Origin: Candidatus Sabulitectum sp.
GTDB taxonomy: Bacteria; Fermentibacterota; Fermentibacteria; Fermentibacterales; Fermentibacteraceae
Length of the DNA stretch: 6,317 nt
Direction of reading: 5' to 3'
Assembly: GCA_023145935.1 (NCBI GenBank)
Contig: JAGLDB010000111.1
Span: 1-6,317, forward strand
A program made the position numbers and the translations under genes. Below are positions 5,917 through 6,317 of the stretch, in pieces. The notes beneath the pieces were generated by a model that did not search any database, was not told where the DNA came from, and saw only the letters and a program-made list of their open reading frames with translations. Each line of letters begins with the position of its first letter. Position 1 is the stretch's first letter.

Positions 5917-6317
5917 TGCAACAGGAGTTACAACTCCGGCGCTTCCCCATGATCCTGTGGATGAAGGCTGGAAGACCATTGAGAACTACGAATACGCCTA
6001 CAACACACAGGACATTGATCTTCTCGCAGCCACACTGGATAGTGAGTTCCTGCATCATCTTCTTGAAACTGACTGGGACGACTACAACGGTGACGGGATC
6101 GTAGACAGCACCTGGGGCTACGATATTGAAATGTCCATAGCAGAGGGATACTTCTCTGCGTACGAACTCTGCGAACTGGATCTGGAAGGAGAGGAGCAGT
6201 ACACATGGCCCGAAGATCCATCAGGCGAATCCCTTGCATATCCCAGAAGTTATGAGCTGAAGTGCTACAACTTTGATCCAGACCAGGGGGTTACAGGCTT
6301 CAGGAAAAATGGGGAAT
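5846..6317 (+). CDS. Lipoprotein, probably NTF2-like, C-terminus cut by window edge
   Basis: An open frame from ATG 5846 to the right edge gives 157 residues without a stop. Residues 1-21 look like a type II signal peptide: a hydrophobic run and a lipobox I-T-A-C with the lipidated Cys at 21, followed by G-S-N. With no Asp at +2, an outer-membrane destination is plausible. The n-region (MINNS) lacks the usual Lys/Arg. The mature part has E-N-Y-E-Y-A-Y-N-T-Q-D-I-D-L-L at about 46-60, then L-D-S-E-F-L-H-H, which resembles the first helices of NTF2-like/SnoaL-type ligand-binding proteins. An acidic loop D79-Y-N81-G-D83-G-I-V-D87 matches the DxNxDGxxD calcium-binding pattern of dockerin/EF-hand loops. 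No enzyme activity is indicated. The gene overlaps the 3' end of the CPBP gene by 71 nt in another frame, and the two are likely co-transcribed. The reading is secure from its strong Shine-Dalgarno and coherent protein composition; the NTF2 assignment is tentative. Confidence 0.8.
   Translation, partial: MINNSVVTIALITSMILITACGSNATGVTTPALPHDPVDEGWKTIENYEYAYNTQDIDLLAATLDSEFLHHLLETDWDDYNGDGIVDSTWGYDIEMSIAEGYFSAYELCELDLEGEEQYTWPEDPSGESLAYPRSYELKCYNFDPDQGVTGFRKNGE

Noticed and set aside
1..6317. Search for CRISPR arrays, tRNA or rRNA genes, insertion sequences and attachment sites
   Set aside because: No direct-repeat array, tRNA-like fold with conserved arms, transposase or terminal inverted repeats was seen; nearly all of the window is explained by protein genes.

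Overview
The window looks like a piece of an uncultured, probably anaerobic, Gram-negative-type bacterial genome. It has mid-range GC by eye, purine-rich Shine-Dalgarno sites, tightly packed genes, a lipoprotein signal and a secreted SH3-like protein. Two cobalamin-binding radical SAM (rSAM) enzymes sit in one operon. The mix recalls Candidatus Fermentibacterota/Aegiribacteria-like lineages, but that is only an impression; no rRNA or marker gene is present to test it.

Left two thirds (minus strand, read from 4292 down to 1): a compact four-gene operon. The order is a B12-binding rSAM protein (4292-2880), a multi-pass GT-C/PMT-type glycosyltransferase (2877-1564), a second B12-binding rSAM protein (1564-191), and the N-terminal 64 residues of a ChbG/HpnK (YdjC)-family deacetylase (194 to the left edge). 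Junctions are a 2-nt gap, a 1-nt overlap (TAG/GTG) and a 4-nt overlap (ATGA), so the genes are very likely co-transcribed and translationally coupled. The set suggests a modification pathway for a lipid-linked sugar or glycolipid: sugar transfer at the membrane, N-deacetylation, and one or two radical steps. This is similar in logic to the HpnI-HpnK-HpnJ hopanoid branch or to the Arn lipid A branch, but the product cannot be named.

Middle (4293-4418): a 126-nt divergent intergenic region with a perfect 7-bp inverted repeat (4351-4368). Its two arms each supply a TTTACC that lies 17 nt from a plausible -10 hexamer, one per direction.

Right third (plus strand): a secreted 171-residue SH3-like protein (4419-4934); a TTG-initiated CPBP-family (CAAX/bacteriocin-processing) intramembrane protease homologue (5005-5916); and the start of an NTF2-like lipoprotein (5846 to the right edge). 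The lipoprotein overlaps the protease gene by 71 nt and has a strong Shine-Dalgarno. The three plus-strand products are all envelope-associated, but nothing visible ties them functionally to the minus-strand operon beyond the shared intergenic region.

Both edge genes are cut by the window, so their C-termini and the full extent of both operons are unknown.
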